NCBI GenBank assembly: GCA_014729315.1
Contig: WJKD01000635.1
Location: 1-6,712 of the forward strand
Length of the DNA: 6,712 nt
Origin: Promethearchaeota archaeon
Lineage (GTDB): Archaea > Asgardarchaeota > Lokiarchaeia > Sigynarchaeales > SOKP01
Direction: 5' to 3'
The stretch's first letter is position 1. Each line of letters starts with the position of its first letter. The position numbers were made by a program, and so were the translations under genes. Shown here piece by piece: positions 5,929-6,712 of this stretch. Under the pieces are notes generated by a model. The model was not told where the DNA came from, did no database searches, and saw only the letters and a program-made list of their open reading frames with translations.

Positions 5929-6712
5929 TTATAACCTCATTGGAATGCCAGACCTCTGGCAAGCTTTTTTTACAACATTAATTGGATATTCATTGTAGTG
6001 AAATATTGATGCCGCTAGTGCTGCATCCGCTTTCCCTTTCTTAAAAACATCTATAATATGACTAGGGCTTCCAGCGCCACCAGAGGCAATTATAGGAACA
6101 TCCAATCTCTCGCTAAAAGCCCTAGTTAGTTCTAAATCATAACCGCTCTTAGTTCCATCTTTATCCATGCTTGTTAATAGAATCTCACCACTGCCTAGAT
6201 TCGTAGCTTCTTCTCCCCATACAATAGCATCCTTCCCAGTAGAAATCCTTCCTCCATTAATATATACTTCCCACCAACAAAATTGATCATTTGAGATGCG
6301 CTTAACGATCTTATCTGTAGCGTCTTCTGGTTTATCAATATAGACTCTTTTCGCATCGATTGCAGTAACAATACACTGAGAACCGAAGATTTTGGCTCCT
6401 TCGTTTATTAACGTTGGATTTTTAACGGCTGCGGTATTTAATGATATTTTGTCCGCGCCTGCTCTTAGAATCTCTTTAATGTCTTCAACGCTTCTTAACC
6501 CCCCACCAACGGTAAAGGGAATAAATACCTGTTCTCCCGTTCGTTCTACAAGATCTATTAAAATTTTTCTCTTGTCTGAGGAGGCAGTGATATCCAGAAA
6601 CACCAATTCATCAGCTCCTTGTTCGTCATAAAACGCTCCTAACTGGACTGCGTCCCCAGCGTCTCTAATATCGATGAAGCGGGTTCCCTTAACGACTCGA
6701 CTTTTTGTAAGC
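5929..6712 (-). CDS. hisF: Imidazole glycerol phosphate synthase, cyclase subunit HisF (partial, N-terminus beyond right edge)
   Basis: The (beta/alpha)8-barrel cyclase that joins PRFAR with ammonia from HisH to give imidazole glycerol phosphate and AICAR. The window shows 260 residues to the TAA at 5929-5931. The frame stays open to the edge, beginning [20 protein letters not shown], so about a dozen residues, including the usual catalytic Asp of the 'CLD' motif, lie outside. A TTG at 6606 is not the start, since conserved sequence continues upstream of it. Visible hallmarks are [13 protein letters not shown] (32-44), [10 protein letters not shown] (phosphate loop, about 65-74), [10 protein letters not shown] (87-96), the catalytic AIDAKR Asp119, [14 protein letters not shown] (179-192) and IIASGGAG (phosphate loop). 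Between KRV and the WWEVY segment is an insertion of about 17 residues ([13 protein letters not shown]) relative to the Thermotoga enzyme. The usual 'GRVVKG' reads SRVVKG. It is the upstream gene of the hisF-hisH pair. Confidence 0.95.
   Translation of the reverse strand, partial: LTKSRVVKGTRFIDIRDAGDAVQLGAFYDEQGADELVFLDITASSDKRKILIDLVERTGEQVFIPFTVGGGLRSVEDIKEILRAGADKISLNTAAVKNPTLINEGAKIFGSQCIVTAIDAKRVYIDKPEDATDKIVKRISNDQFCWWEVYINGGRISTGKDAIVWGEEATNLGSGEILLTSMDKDGTKSGYDLELTRAFSERLDVPIIASGGAGSPSHIIDVFKKGKADAALAASIFHYNEYPINVVKKACQRSGIPMRL
5934..5938 (-). promoter_or_regulatory. Ribosome-binding site of hisH
   Basis: GAGGT on the minus strand, seven bases before the ATG at 5926 and inside the last codons of hisF. 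It is the clearest Shine-Dalgarno sequence in the window. It fixes the hisH start and implies coupled translation from the end of hisF. Confidence 0.75.

Noticed and set aside
5927..5962. Upstream ATG for hisH giving a 12-residue extension
   Set aside because: The extension does not resemble the family N-terminus and overlaps hisF, while the ATG at 5926 has a well-spaced GAGGT.
6604..6606. TTG as start of hisF
   Set aside because: Conserved HisF sequence continues upstream of it in frame to the window edge.
6392..6631. Plus-strand open frame of 79 codons
   Set aside because: Antisense to conserved hisF sequence.

Overview
This is an AT-rich window, probably from an archaeon. The signs are A/T-rich intergenic regions with TATA-like elements, frequent AGA/AGG and ATA codons, a purF start with no ribosome-binding site (a leaderless style), poly-T stretches in place of clear hairpin terminators, and one canonical GAGGT ribosome-binding site inside a his operon. 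The style of the MobA-like and PurF-like proteins reminds me of Lokiarchaeia-type Asgard genomes, but that is recall and could be wrong.

Layout. At 1-428 (minus) lies the 5' part of an unrecognised small acidic/lysine-rich protein gene that runs off the left edge and carries an in-frame 36-bp tandem duplication. Next come two tandem minus-strand MobA-type nucleotidyltransferase paralogues, 1254-1946 followed by 571-1245, 8 bp apart and clearly products of a duplication. A 160-bp divergent promoter region with several small palindromes separates them from purF (2107-3606, plus), an apparently intact iron-sulfur type amidophosphoribosyltransferase. Convergent to it, at 3685-5142 (minus), is a second full-length PurF homologue. 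Its phosphoribosyltransferase half and Fe-S cysteines look intact, but its glutaminase half has lost the nucleophilic cysteine (Met-Gly-Gly instead of Met-Cys-Gly) and the glutamine-binding residues. Upstream on the same strand are hisH (5297-5926) and hisF (5929 to the right edge, lacking roughly the first dozen residues), translationally coupled with a 2-nt gap.

How the genes fit together. PurF uses PRPP and glutamine to begin purine synthesis. HisF/HisH use glutamine-derived ammonia to make imidazole glycerol phosphate and release AICAR, which feeds back into purine synthesis. The PurF-like protein keeps the PRPP-binding half but cannot use glutamine in the normal way, so it is either ammonia-dependent, supplied by another protein, or devoted to a different reaction. 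The MobA paralogues belong to molybdenum/tungsten cofactor nucleotide attachment and have no obvious metabolic link to the rest. No RNA gene, CRISPR array, insertion sequence or phage feature is visible. The most interesting element is the glutaminase-dead PurF homologue. It appears to be a known but functionally obscure subfamily rather than a wholly new system.
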